Assembly (NCBI RefSeq): GCF_002025705.1
Contig: NZ_CP018846.1
Span: 3,649,501 to 3,713,500 of the forward strand
From: Pseudomonas putida
Lineage (GTDB): Bacteria > Pseudomonadota > Gammaproteobacteria > Pseudomonadales > Pseudomonadaceae
Direction of reading: 5' to 3'
Length of the DNA stretch: 64,000 nt
A program made the translations under genes and the position numbers. The notes below the pieces were generated by a model. The model saw only the letters and a list, made by a program, of their open reading frames with translations. It did no database searches and was not told where the DNA came from. Shown one piece after another: positions 1 through 7,073 of this stretch. Within the stretch, counting starts at the first letter, position 1. Every line of letters begins with the position of its first letter.

Positions 1-13
1 CACCGACGCAACG

Positions 14-77
14 CCGGCATCCGATGGCTCTGTATGCATCATCAGCGAACTGTCGCTGAGCCATGGCTGAATGCCGG
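14..77. repeat. Nested inverted repeat beside the island boundary
   Basis: Three nested arm pairs are visible: ccggcat (14-20) with atgccgg (71-77), atggctc (24-30) with gagccat (58-64), and cagcga (43-48) with tcgctg (53-58) around a 4-base loop. The whole could fold as a long interrupted hairpin. It lies on the chromosomal side of the left att repeat, so before integration it would have been just downstream of tRNA-Cys. No gene is recognisable in bases 1-86. Confidence 0.5.
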
Positions 78-86
78 ACAAAATGA

Positions 87-168
87 AAAACCCCGCAGAC
101 GTTAATCTGCGGGGCTTTCGAATGGTGGAGGCCGAGGTCGGAATCGAACCGGCGTAGACGGATTTGCA
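87..168. repeat. Left attachment-site repeat (82 bp, copy 1)
   Basis: This 82-bp stretch is identical to 8042-8123. It holds the tRNA-Cys terminator hairpin (91-114) and the 3' half of tRNA-Cys up to the anticodon loop. Here the copy is not followed by the normal 5' half of the tRNA, so it is the displaced original 3' end left when the element integrated. It marks the left limit of the island. Confidence 0.9.
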
Positions 169-200
169 GACCGATACAAGAATCACAGTCTCATGCGGCC
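126..200 (-). pseudogene. tRNA-Cys-like hybrid at the left junction
   Basis: Read on the minus strand, 126-168 is the genuine 3' half of tRNA-Cys, with CCA, T arm and GCA anticodon. The island supplies a replacement 5' half (169-200). That half begins GGCCGCA, so five of seven acceptor positions pair as in the real tRNA (GGCCGAG). The anticodon stem keeps its CGG/CCG pairs, but the D arm lacks the normal GG-containing loop. At 75 nt against 74 it is probably a non-functional junction product. Confidence 0.55.
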
Positions 201-215
201 TTGGCGCCATAATCA

Positions 216-287
216 GTTCCAAAACGAATCGGGATCTGCCTGGCTGTAACCCGCATCCTACAAGGCTCTGCGTTTCAGTTTTGGAAC
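216..287. other. Putative integrase arm-type sites, left end
   Basis: The decamer gttttggaac occurs at 278-287 and in inverted orientation at 216-225. A one-base variant, gtttcggaac, occurs twice beside the integrase at the right end. Paired short repeats just inside both att sites fit the arm-type binding sites of a lambda-like tyrosine integrase. The rest of 169-400 has no supported gene. Confidence 0.45.
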
Positions 288-400
288 CGCGCTTACCTCT
301 AATCTAATAATCTTAAGGCTCTACCGGAATGGAATTTACGCCCATGAACGAGCCTGCTATCGACGAAATTAACCGGCATATCCATAAGCACACAGAAATT

Positions 401-664
401 CTAATTTTTATCCAATGTAGAGCCATTAGGCACTCCAACCCTTCGCACGTCGGTTGTCTTACCCTGCGGCTTGTCTGACGCCTTGGGATGCTTCTCCATA
501 AGTTCTTTTTCGGAAATTGTCTCTTTCTGCTTATCTTTCTCCATCTGCTCTCGCTCCTGCTTATTCCTATCCGCACCACAATCTGCACACTGCGCATGAA
601 CGTGAGATATTGTGAAAAATGAAAGAACGCACATCAGAGCGACATAAAAAGTAAGTTTAGACAT
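401..664 (-). CDS. Small secreted charged protein
   Basis: An 87-residue protein of unknown function. I chose the ATG at 664 because GGAG lies eight bases upstream and translation then starts with a typical signal peptide (MSKLTF, hydrophobic core, cleavage near HVHA-QC). The mature part opens with Cys-Ala-Asp-Cys-Gly. A very Lys/Glu/Gln-rich central stretch follows, then a polar tail. A Cys directly after a possible cleavage site could suggest a lipoprotein, but the preceding VHAQ is not a lipobox. It is AT-richer than the core genes, as expected for island cargo. The product is likely periplasmic or secreted. Confidence 0.6.
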   Translation of the reverse strand: MSKLTFYVALMCVLSFFTISHVHAQCADCGADRNKQEREQMEKDKQKETISEKELMEKHPKASDKPQGKTTDVRRVGVPNGSTLDKN

Positions 665-973
665 AGCAAAATCTCCACTCAACTCTTAAAACCAAAAAAA
701 TTAGTCTTGCACCATTCAAAATTAGACGACCGACAATCGGTCATTCGACTATTTAGCGATAGGATATGTATCGCAAACTTCTAAAAGTATTTGCCTTGTC
801 ATAACGGGATAAACTGTAAGACCTTGCCCTCAAGCTTGAGAGGCATCGGCCGTACCAATGGATCAAGCAGAACTTGACCGGCGTCAGCGCGAGAAAGCAG
901 TCAAAGTGAAGGAAAAAGACCTGCGCTTGAAAGTTTGATAAGGGACTAAACAGGCACTATTGGAGCTGATGGA
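665..973. other. Intergenic island stretch with a dyad
   Basis: No solid gene is visible here. A perfect dyad, gaccga-caa-tcggtc, lies at 728-742, upstream of the small secreted protein on the minus strand, and could be an operator. A 26-codon plus-strand frame (858-938) with a highly charged Lys/Glu/Arg product looks like the tail of a decayed phage gene and is not called as a gene. Confidence 0.4.
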
Positions 974-1180
974 GTGGGCTTAAATAAGGAACCGGACGAG
1001 GCGATGACGCTCATGATTTATCAATTGCATCAGCTTGGCCCGGGCGGCTCGCTATCTATGCTCACTCCGCCGCGCCACGAAATCAGGGTATTGCAGGCCA
1101 TGGCGCGAAAGTTTAATTATCATGCAAAGCTGCTTCGTCTACGCTCTTGTTATGAAGGTAACCGCGACTGCGATCAGTGA
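974..1180 (+). CDS. Small phage-like hypothetical protein
   Basis: A 68-residue frame with a GTG start; an internal ATG at 1004 preceded by GAGG is also possible. The first 50 residues look protein-like, with a helix around MTLMIYQLHQLGPGG and a basic segment ending KFNYHAKLL. The C-terminus runs 42 bases into the end of the convergent gene at 1139-1684, which suggests its true end was lost. I do not recognise a family. It is probably a remnant of a phage-type gene. Confidence 0.35.
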   Translation: MGLNKEPDEAMTLMIYQLHQLGPGGSLSMLTPPRHEIRVLQAMARKFNYHAKLLRLRSCYEGNRDCDQ

Positions 1181-1684
1181 AATTGCGGCAACTGCAAGCG
1201 AAACAAATTTCAATACTTGAAAAGAAAACTCACCTTTTTTTACTCTTGTCCATTCGGATTTGAGTAACGCCTGCGTCTTCTCCACCAGTGAGCTGACGGT
1301 TGAGTTAACCTCATCTTTACTTGCGGCACCATCGCTGTGGAAAAATTCTAAAAGAGCGATTATTTCTGAGTGCTCACTTGGATTAAGCCTCATCCGAATC
1401 CGGAAAATAAGAGTATCCAGCTTTGAGATTTCAGCGTGACGCTCCAGAAGGTATGCATCGCTATCTTCATTCCGGTTAGCCTTCAGATCTTTAGCACTGA
1501 ACAGCGAAATTGCTCCCCCGGCTAATTCAGAAACATCATTTCGCAAGCCGTCAATCCATGCCTGTCGGAATTCCGAAGTTTTTTGGTCTTTAGCGAGGAC
1601 GGTTACAGCAAATGAGATTGCACCAGCTATAAGGGCTGCCATAGCAGGCCCAGAGTACGGAATGATTGAAGATATTAGTTCCAT
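1139..1684 (-). CDS. Two-helix membrane protein, unknown function
   Basis: A 181-residue protein. The ATG at 1684 is preceded by GAAAGGGG at good spacing and gives a clean N-terminus (MELISSIIPYSG). One membrane helix lies near residues 10-30 and a second at the extreme C-terminus (about 155-178). The roughly 120-residue soluble part between them is helical and charged (ERHAEISKLDTLIFRIRMRL), so both termini anchor a cytoplasmic domain. No catalytic motif is visible. The topology resembles small phage-island membrane proteins of unknown role. A defence or exclusion function is possible but unproven. Confidence 0.6.
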   Translation of the reverse strand: MELISSIIPYSGPAMAALIAGAISFAVTVLAKDQKTSEFRQAWIDGLRNDVSELAGGAISLFSAKDLKANRNEDSDAYLLERHAEISKLDTLIFRIRMRLNPSEHSEIIALLEFFHSDGAASKDEVNSTVSSLVEKTQALLKSEWTRVKKGEFSFQVLKFVSLAVAAISLIAVAVTFITRA

Positions 1685-1781
1685 AGAAACCCCTTTCTGT
1701 TGGATTTTGGCGCCACCGTAATACCCCATCCCAGACCAAATTGCCACCATGCCGCATCCGGCCACGGAGGGCGGCGCATGC

Positions 1782-2289
1782 ATGGAGAAAGCCATGGTCG
1801 AAGCTACCGAGAAGCAGCTCGGCCTGCTCTGGCACTTCGCTGAGCGATCTGACCGTCGCAGGCCGCACCACTTCCTCACCAGTCCAGAGTACGACGTCTC
1901 GAATACCGGGCAACGCCTGAAGGCAAGCAGTTTGCGCTATCCAAGCTGCCACCGCCGCCGCCTCCGCGAAAGTACACCAGATTCGATGCCTACCTCGATG
2001 AGTGCGAATGCTATGACGGCTTCGCCCACTTCCTCGGGATCAACCAGCCGCAGATCCAGCAGCGCGGCACCTGGGGCAATACGAGTACCGGATGGTCCGC
2101 TACCCACGCGGAAGTGCCTACTGCGAGCATCGCCGGCCTACCCGTTTCGCGCACTGGTCGCCCTACGAGACTCTTGAGGTCGCCGGTGAGTGGGCTCACA
2201 CCATAAAAGCGGCCAAGGCCAGCTACAAAGAAGTGCTTCGGCTGCACCAGGCCAAGGCCCGCGCCGATAAGAAGCGCCTCGCGGCCTAA
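1782..2289 (+). pseudogene. Frameshifted phage-type gene remnant
   Basis: Protein-like segments continue through this stretch in different frames. One frame gives MEKAMVEATEKQLGLLWHF from 1782. A second carries a proline run followed by KYTRFDAYLDECECYDGFAHF (about 1950-2030). Near a GGGG run at about 2070 the coding sense moves to the frame that continues QYEYRMVRYPRG and ends at 2289 with a Lys/Arg/Ala-rich tail. At least two frameshifts are needed to join them. The family is not recognised, but the style is that of small Pseudomonas phage proteins. Confidence 0.45.
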
Positions 2290-2330
2290 CCCTCCGGCGC
2301 TGCCCGCCAGCGCCTTCCCCACAAAACGAA

Positions 2331-2356
2331 AACGCCGCCCAGAGATAGGCGGCGTT
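2331..2356 (-). terminator. Terminator of the lipoprotein trio
   Basis: A perfect 9-bp stem, aacgccgcc / ggcggcgtt, encloses an 8-base loop. On the minus strand it is followed by TTTTCGTTTT, a good intrinsic terminator 13 bp downstream of the last lipoprotein gene. The plus-strand side is weaker. Confidence 0.75.
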
Positions 2357-2369
2357 TAGAGATTCCCGG

Positions 2370-2537
2370 TCAGGGCTTGAAACCTTTATCTGGGGTCTTT
2401 GGAGGCGGGATGTCCCAGAGCTTGTCGCTAGAATCCTGCTGGGCCTTGGCTTTTTCCTCGGATTCTGACTCGAAGCATCCGCTGAGCATTACGGAACTGA
2501 CCAAGGCCAGCATGGCGAGTGCGATAGAGCGCTTCAT
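2370..2537 (-). CDS. Tandem lipoprotein, third of three
   Basis: A 55-residue lipoprotein too short for most ORF callers. It opens MKRSIALAMLALV and carries a lipobox MLSGC, so the mature chain starts at Cys21, followed by FESESEEKAK. A short charged helix leads to the conserved ending LWDIPPPKTPDKGFKP. It is a paralogue of the two genes directly upstream, and its ATG overlaps their stop codon as ATGA. The Phe-Glu-Ser residues after the cysteine give no Asp+2 retention signal, so outer-membrane sorting is the simple prediction. The function is unknown. Confidence 0.8.
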   Translation of the reverse strand: MKRSIALAMLALVSSVMLSGCFESESEEKAKAQQDSSDKLWDIPPPKTPDKGFKP

Positions 2538-2704
2538 GGCTTGAACCCCTCGTCCTGGCTCTCATCAGGCGGAGTGATGTTCCAGAGGTTTTCACTCGCC
2601 TCCTGTTGCTCTTGAGCCTTCTTCTCTGCTTCGGATTCCAAGCAACCGCTCAAAAGCAGTGCTGAGGCGGTTGCGAGAATGACGATCGAGATAGCCCGCT
2701 TCAT
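2534..2704 (-). CDS. Tandem lipoprotein, second of three
   Basis: A 56-residue lipoprotein with signal sequence MKRAISIVILATASALLLSG, lipobox LLSGC, then LESEAEKKAQEQQEAS and the conserved tail LWNITPPDESQDEGFKP. It overlaps its neighbours on both sides through ATGA junctions (2534-2537 and 2701-2704), so the three are translationally coupled. It shares the order signal peptide, Glu-Ser-Glu, charged linker, Leu-Trp-(Asn/Asp)-Ile, Gly-Phe-x-Pro with both paralogues. Only the linker length differs. The function is unknown. Confidence 0.8.
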   Translation of the reverse strand: MKRAISIVILATASALLLSGCLESEAEKKAQEQQEASENLWNITPPDESQDEGFKP

Positions 2705-2856
2705 GGCGTGAAACCCTCGTCCTTGCTCCGGTCTGGCTTAGGGATGTTCCAGAGCTTTTCGCCGGCCGCCGGCTTTTCAGCCTCGGATTCCCAGCAGCCG
2801 CTCAGCGACAGCGCAGTGAGGGCTACAAGCATTGCTCCAATAACGGTGCGTTTCAT
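2701..2856 (-). CDS. Tandem lipoprotein, first of three
   Basis: A 51-residue lipoprotein and the promoter-proximal member of the trio. A strong GGAAGG-type ribosome site lies just upstream of the ATG at 2856. The signal sequence MKRTVIGAMLVALTALSLSG ends in lipobox SLSGC, followed by WESEAEKPAAG and the tail LWNIPKPDRSKDEGFTP. It has the shortest linker of the three. The trio probably arose by tandem duplication followed by divergence, since nucleotide identity is modest but the pattern is strict. The function is unknown. Confidence 0.8.
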   Translation of the reverse strand: MKRTVIGAMLVALTALSLSGCWESEAEKPAAGEKLWNIPKPDRSKDEGFTP

Positions 2857-3012
2857 TAGGTTCCTTCCTTAGAAATGGCCGGGCGTTATAGCAAAGATCC
2901 AGACCTCCCGCAAAACGTGGCGCTGTGCCATCAGCCGGTGCCTTCCCCTATTCAACGATAACGCCTCCCCGGCGAGGGCGGCATTCATCGGTTTTTCTCT
3001 TTTGAGTATGTC

Positions 3013-3837
3013 TCAGGGCGCTCGGTAAGGAATTTTCGACTGCACCACTCTGACTTTATGGTGTTCGCCTTCTGCTTTAGCATAAATAACAGATTCAATA
3101 TTTGACACGAATGCCTTCATTGCGGTGAAGGCTAAATCTTGATCACGCATCGGCCCAACATGAATGGCCTTTATACTCTCATAAGAAAAACTGACCGGAG
3201 TGTATGGAACCAACAACCCACCTCTCTGCCGGAATTGCAATTTACTACTCGGTATCTGAAGATCAAGCGCGCAGCGAACCTCCCGCTCCTCATAAAAATG
3301 CTCATTCTTAAATATGGACGCCGTCCTTACGAGGATCGACAAATACTCCAATGACTTGAGCGGAAGTTCATCGCCGTAGCGCCTCAGATCATCAGCAAGG
3401 CCGTGAACACTGTCCTTGACCGCCTCGAAAGCAAACTCAATTTTCTTTTCTCGGTCATATACGCAATCAAATAAACCTAATTTCTCGACTAGTCGATCGC
3501 TATCAAACTCTATGGCATATGAACCGTATGCTCGCCACTGGCTAAGCTGATCACCAGCCTCGCTGAATGAGCACACAAAAATTGGCTCATCATTGATCCA
3601 GTCTGAGACATGACTATCAAATCCAGACTTCAACTCACGAATTGCCTTAAGAGCAAATTCATCACCATCTGAAAACTCTTGCGCCACAATATCTAACGCA
3701 TCTATGACAAAAACAACTCCATCATTTAACTCTTGAGAGTCATTCAAAAATCTTATGTCGGTCATCCAAAGTTCTTTGAGCTCCAAAATGGATTTCACTG
3801 CGCCTGCGTCTGTGTAGTGATAAAGGCTATCAGCCAT
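3013..3837 (-). CDS. DUF2971 family protein
   Basis: A 274-residue protein with the hallmarks of DUF2971: an N-terminal LYHYT (residues 5-9), WMTDIRFLNDSQE (24-36) and a central FVCSFSEAGDQLSQWRAYG (87-105). The family has no settled biochemical function. The His-Tyr-Thr near the start, followed by IL and a loop, resembles the H-Y-x core of some ADP-ribosyltransferase-like folds, but that is my inference. It is a single complete gene in an island otherwise full of broken phage genes, so it may be selected cargo such as defence. No partner gene is adjacent. Confidence 0.75.
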   Translation of the reverse strand: MADSLYHYTDAGAVKSILELKELWMTDIRFLNDSQELNDGVVFVIDALDIVAQEFSDGDEFALKAIRELKSGFDSHVSDWINDEPIFVCSFSEAGDQLSQWRAYGSYAIEFDSDRLVEKLGLFDCVYDREKKIEFAFEAVKDSVHGLADDLRRYGDELPLKSLEYLSILVRTASIFKNEHFYEEREVRCALDLQIPSSKLQFRQRGGLLVPYTPVSFSYESIKAIHVGPMRDQDLAFTAMKAFVSNIESVIYAKAEGEHHKVRVVQSKIPYRAP

Positions 3838-3886
3838 TGCATCGCCTCCTGCGTGGATGGGCGACTATACATTTGAGGTTGATTTC

Positions 3887-4687
3887 TTGCCCACCGAAAA
3901 TCATCGCATCGTTTGCCAGTTCAGCTGAGGAGCGGCTTCAGCGGTAGCCACCAAGCTGGCCCTGGCAGAGTACGGCAGCACGCACGACGTGCAGATCATC
4001 AACGCGCTCCTCGCGAACGAGCATGAGGACAACCGCCGGTTCGCCCAGGACTGCGAAGCTTGGTTCGGCCAGCCGATCATCGTCCTGCGGGACGAGAAAT
4101 ACGGCGCCGACGCTCATGAGGTGTTTCGCCGCGAGCGCTACATGAAGGGCCGCACCGGCGCGCCGTGCACCAAAATCCTCAAGCGGCGCTTGCTCGATAC
4201 ATGGAAGCAGCCTGGCGACATCATGGTATTCGGCTACACTGCGGAGGAGGCCGACCGCCTGGAAGACTTCAGAGAGCGAAACCCAGACCGACCGGTGATA
4301 GCCCCGCTGATCGACCGCGGCCTGGGCTAGGACGACTGTAAGGCCATCCTGCTGCGCGCAGGCATCGAACTGCCGCTGATGTACCGGATGGGCTACGACA
4401 ACGCCAACTGTATCGGCTGCGTGAAGGGCGGCGAAGGCTACTTCCGAGCGATCCGCCAAGACTTCCCCGAGCAGTTTGAAGCGCTGTGCGTCATCCAGGA
4501 CGAACTGGGCGACGGATCCTACCTATTCCGTAACCGAACCTCCAACGTGCGGTTCTCTCTTCGCGACCTGGGTGACGGGCCGATCCGACGCAACGAGAAG
4601 CTGCCAGCCTGCTCATTTTTCTGTGAATTAGCGGAAGATGAGTTAGAGCGGCTTGCCATGACCACGCATGTTCAAAAACCGATTTAA
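3887..4687 (+). pseudogene. Phage PAPS reductase-like gene with two stops
   Basis: One reading frame from a possible TTG start at 3887 (GAGG eight bases upstream) to 4687 encodes a phosphoadenosine-phosphosulfate-reductase-like protein of the type carried by Pseudomonas phages. It contains RIVCQFS, GAASAVATKLALAEYG, NEHEDNRRF, GAPCTKILKR, NANCIGCVKGG and a C-terminal CSFFCEL. Two in-frame stops break it: TGA at 3926-3928 in the nucleotide-binding loop, where Cys or Gly is expected, and TAG at 4328-4330, where Lys is expected. Its 3' end overlaps the convergent gene at 4643-5272. It is almost certainly inactive. Confidence 0.75.
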
Positions 4688-5272
4688 GTAGGGCTCAAGG
4701 AAATTCTTCACCTCATCCAGCGATCCGAATTCATTAACTGACAATTTGACCATGACTGAGCGCAGTTGCCGTTCTTCCTCAGCAAGCTGATTGTTTCTCT
4801 CAGACAAATTAGCTAGATAATCGCCCATTTGAAATATGGACGGATTTTTGGAGTGCCTACTAATTTCGCTTTGTATTATGAATGCCTCTTGCCTTGATTG
4901 CTCGATTAGCATTTCGACTAGCCGTAACTGTAGCTCTCTATAGGAGGTAGTGCGAGCAGTCTGCATTTCCTCTTTTGCCAAGGCAATTTGCGCATCCTGC
5001 TGAGCCGATAGGTTTTTATACTCTACCTTCTGAACCTCAATAAGTTCACGCTGTAGATAAACGGTTCTAACTACGGCCAGAAGTGTGCAAAATGAAACAA
5101 TCGGGCCCAGCACCCCTCCTATGTAGCCACCAAATTCAGACCACTTTGCTGAGACATCCGAAAAACCCCCTCCAAACTGGTCGCGGTACAAAACAAAGGA
5201 AGCGATCGCCGCCACTACAACCGGCAAAACAATTAACGCAGCGAAACTCCAAAAACTTTTAAGAAACTTCAT
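4643..5272 (-). CDS. Membrane protein resembling putative Abi proteins
   Basis: A 209-residue protein. The ATG at 5272 has GGAG five bases upstream. Two membrane helices lie at about residues 5-28 and 45-68, joined by a loop reading KWSEFGGYIGGVLGPIVS. They are followed by a long predicted coiled coil rich in Gln/Glu/Arg. The WxxFGxxxGGxxxPxxS pattern before a helix and Leu-Gln-Arg-Glu after it is typical of the putative phage abortive-infection family (putAbiC). The assignment rests on motif likeness only. A defence role would fit the island but is unproven. Confidence 0.55.
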   Translation of the reverse strand: MKFLKSFWSFAALIVLPVVVAAIASFVLYRDQFGGGFSDVSAKWSEFGGYIGGVLGPIVSFCTLLAVVRTVYLQRELIEVQKVEYKNLSAQQDAQIALAKEEMQTARTTSYRELQLRLVEMLIEQSRQEAFIIQSEISRHSKNPSIFQMGDYLANLSERNNQLAEEERQLRSVMVKLSVNEFGSLDEVKNFLEPYLNRFLNMRGHGKPL

Positions 5273-5316
5273 ATCTTCTCCATGAAAACAGAGAAACATA
5301 CCTGAAAGGTATCCCC

Positions 5317-5859
5317 ATGCCCACAGAAAACCGATCCAGCAACACCGAGATGGTCAGCGTGCCCCGCGACCTGGTGCGCCGACTTATCAGCGCGACAATA
5401 GCTGCACGCGGCGAAGGCTCGCCCACTCAGCGCGAGGCCGAAGCTTTGCTCAGCCAGCCATCCCCGCAGCCCCACTCCGAGCCAATAGCCTGGATGGTTG
5501 GTACTGCCTTCTGGTGGACCAAAGAAGAGGCAGAGAGGGATGCGGCGGCTACTGGGCTGCCGATTGTTCCCGTTGGACCGTTGGTATCCATCCCCGACGG
5601 ATATTGCCTGATGCCCAAGCGGCTCACGGCCGAGAACGGCGCCAAGGCACTGCTGCTCGGTGAGTTCAAGCTGGAGGTCACCCAGGAATGCCCGGAATGC
5701 CGCGAACTGGATGAGCCAGTGGAAGGCTGCGAGATATGCGATGGCGAGGGCGAGTACGGCCAGCGCCACATCATTCCGTGGGACCAGATCAAGTACATCT
5801 ACAGCGAAGCCGTCAGGGGTCTCGCGATTCAGCCGAACACCACCCGAGAGCCCGCCTGA
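5317..5859 (+). CDS. Phage-type protein with CxxC zinc-binding tail
   Basis: A 180-residue protein with AAGG eight bases upstream of the ATG. The N-terminal 60 residues are polar (VSVPRDLVRRLISAT). The middle part holds IAWMVGTAFWWTKEEAER and VGPLVSIPDGYCL. Near the C-terminus CPECRELDEPVEGCEIC forms two CxxC knuckles, likely one zinc site, before HIIPWDQIKYIYSEAV. Proteins of this make-up are common, uncharacterised members of Pseudomonas phage early regions. The gene appears intact. Confidence 0.65.
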   Translation: MPTENRSSNTEMVSVPRDLVRRLISATIAARGEGSPTQREAEALLSQPSPQPHSEPIAWMVGTAFWWTKEEAERDAAATGLPIVPVGPLVSIPDGYCLMPKRLTAENGAKALLLGEFKLEVTQECPECRELDEPVEGCEICDGEGEYGQRHIIPWDQIKYIYSEAVRGLAIQPNTTREPA

Positions 5860-5992
5860 CGTCTGGAGAACATTTGTACTCCACTCCGCTTTAACCCCTC
5901 TCCCCTCTACTCACTGCCGCGATATGGCGGCCAAGGGATCAGCTGCGCACTCGCTTCACGACGCCGGCGGCCATGAGCGCGGCGCCCGGTAT

Positions 5993-6055
5993 TCATAGAC
6001 CAGCGTTCGAAGTGCCCAGCCCAACAGCAAGCAGCGCGATACCAACAGCAAACAT
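5993..6055 (-). CDS. Putative 20-residue membrane microprotein
   Basis: The peptide MFAVGIALLAVGLGTSNAGL follows the ribosome site GGGAGAA at ideal spacing. It is almost entirely one hydrophobic helix with a GxxxG-like glycine pattern, and no other gene covers the stretch 5860-6140. Such micropeptides are common in phage and toxin modules, but nothing else supports function here. The surrounding bases show no other coding sense. Confidence 0.35.
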   Translation of the reverse strand: MFAVGIALLAVGLGTSNAGL

Positions 6056-6140
6056 AAGCGTTCTCCCTAACTAGAAGTATCCATTTCAGAACCCGCCAAT
6101 TTAAGCACAAGCAGGTCGCAGGAGCGGCCAAGGAATCGTC

Positions 6141-6550
6141 ATGACTGAAGAAATCAAGCTGATCCAGCCGGCGCCGGTCGTGCGCACGAATACGGGATGT
6201 TTGAACACCCCGACCTGCCCGACTTAGATGAAGGCGATGGCGAGAAGTGCAAGGCCTGGATTGGTCAACAGGGCCTGCAGCTCGTCATGGTCCACCTGGA
6301 AAACGACGCTCCGGAAGAGATCGCTGAACGCTACTTCGAAGCTGGAGAACCGCATTGCGGCTACTGGGAGCCGGGCAAGCCGGAAGGTGATGGCTGGTTC
6401 TGCCTGGCCATCCATGACACCGACGACGGCCCAGTGTGCTGGTGGGCGCGTAGACAGCCTGAGACGTGCTCACATATCTGGGTGAAGGCATCCAACCGCG
6501 GAACCGGCACCGGCGACATCTGCCAGGCCTGCTTGCAGGTGCGACCATGA
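6141..6550 (+). pseudogene. Frameshifted conserved phage protein
   Basis: The ATG at 6141 is preceded by AAGGA and encodes MTEEIKLIQPAPVVR. Close to 6183 the sense jumps to another frame, which continues AHEYGMFEHPDLPDLDEGDG and runs to 6550. The downstream part includes GEPHCGYWEPGKPEGDGWF, AIHDTDDGPVCWWARR and a tail with CSHIW and CQAC. This matches a small protein family recurrent in Pseudomonas phages, broken near its N-terminus. The tail after WWARR looks like a second small zinc-finger protein joined in frame. Confidence 0.6.
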
Positions 6551-6795
6551 CCCGCCTCGCCCTCTGCCTCCTGCTGCTGACCACCGGCGCCGGCGCTGAC
6601 TCGCTCCCTTATGGAGTCGACACATTCCACGACGACGAGCGCGGCGCCACCTGCTGGTACACCGCCACGGGGCTGAGCTGCATTCCTGACAGCCAGCTCA
6701 AGCGCAAGACCAGGGCAGCAGGCCAGCAACCAGCGCCAGTCTCCCCGCACGAAACCCAACCCGAACCTACACCCGCTCTGGCGCCTGGGCGCTGA
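6547..6795 (+). CDS. Small exported phage-island protein
   Basis: An 82-residue protein whose ATG overlaps the previous stop (ATGA), implying coupling. It starts with a signal peptide (MTRLALCLLLLTTGAGA). The mature part contains a compact segment with DTFHDDERGATCWYT and GLSCIPDSQL, where the two cysteines may pair. The C-terminus is proline-rich and disordered. It resembles small exported proteins of Pseudomonas temperate phages and islands. The function is unknown. Confidence 0.6.
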   Translation: MTRLALCLLLLTTGAGADSLPYGVDTFHDDERGATCWYTATGLSCIPDSQLKRKTRAAGQQPAPVSPHETQPEPTPALAPGR

Positions 6796-6815
6796 ATTGA
6801 TGAGAGGTATGAGCT

Positions 6816-7073
6816 GTGAGCGAATGGATCAAATGCAGCCACAGGCTGCCAGTTACGGATGAAGACACCGACACGACTTTCATTGTGTCAGTCAAGCGAG
6901 CGCACAACGGCAAGACCTACGTCTTCGCTGCCGAATGGCTGAACAAAAAGCTGCTCCACAGGGAAGACCCAGACCCGGATGACCCAGAGGACGGCACGCC
7001 ATTCAGCGGCTGGTACTCGCTCGAAACTACCGCGACCAGGCGGGCAAGGAATTACCACTCGGTACCGACCTAG
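6816..7073 (+). CDS. DUF551-like phage protein, altered C-terminus
   Basis: An 85-residue frame with a GTG start, GAGAGG eight bases upstream and the opening MSEWIKCSHRLPV typical of DUF551 proteins. The middle part (FIVSVKRAHNGKTYVFAAEW) and the acidic loop fit that family. After about FSGWYS the sequence becomes Arg/Thr-rich and loses family likeness. In another frame the same DNA encodes integrase-like residues. This suggests a recombination joint just before the integrase. Its stop overlaps the integrase GTG by one base. Confidence 0.55.
   Translation: MSEWIKCSHRLPVTDEDTDTTFIVSVKRAHNGKTYVFAAEWLNKKLLHREDPDPDDPEDGTPFSGWYSLETTATRRARNYHSVPT

Noticed and set aside
329..479. Plus-strand 50-codon frame starting MEFTPMNEPAIDEINRH
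   Set aside because: The second half overlaps the end of the better supported small secreted protein and has no protein-like character. At most it is a truncated remnant.
3926..3928. TGA in the PAPS-reductase-like frame as a selenocysteine codon
   Set aside because: A Cys-to-Sec reading was tempting because Cys is one expected residue, but a second stop (TAG at 4328) breaks the same gene and no SECIS-like hairpin is evident, so simple decay is more likely.
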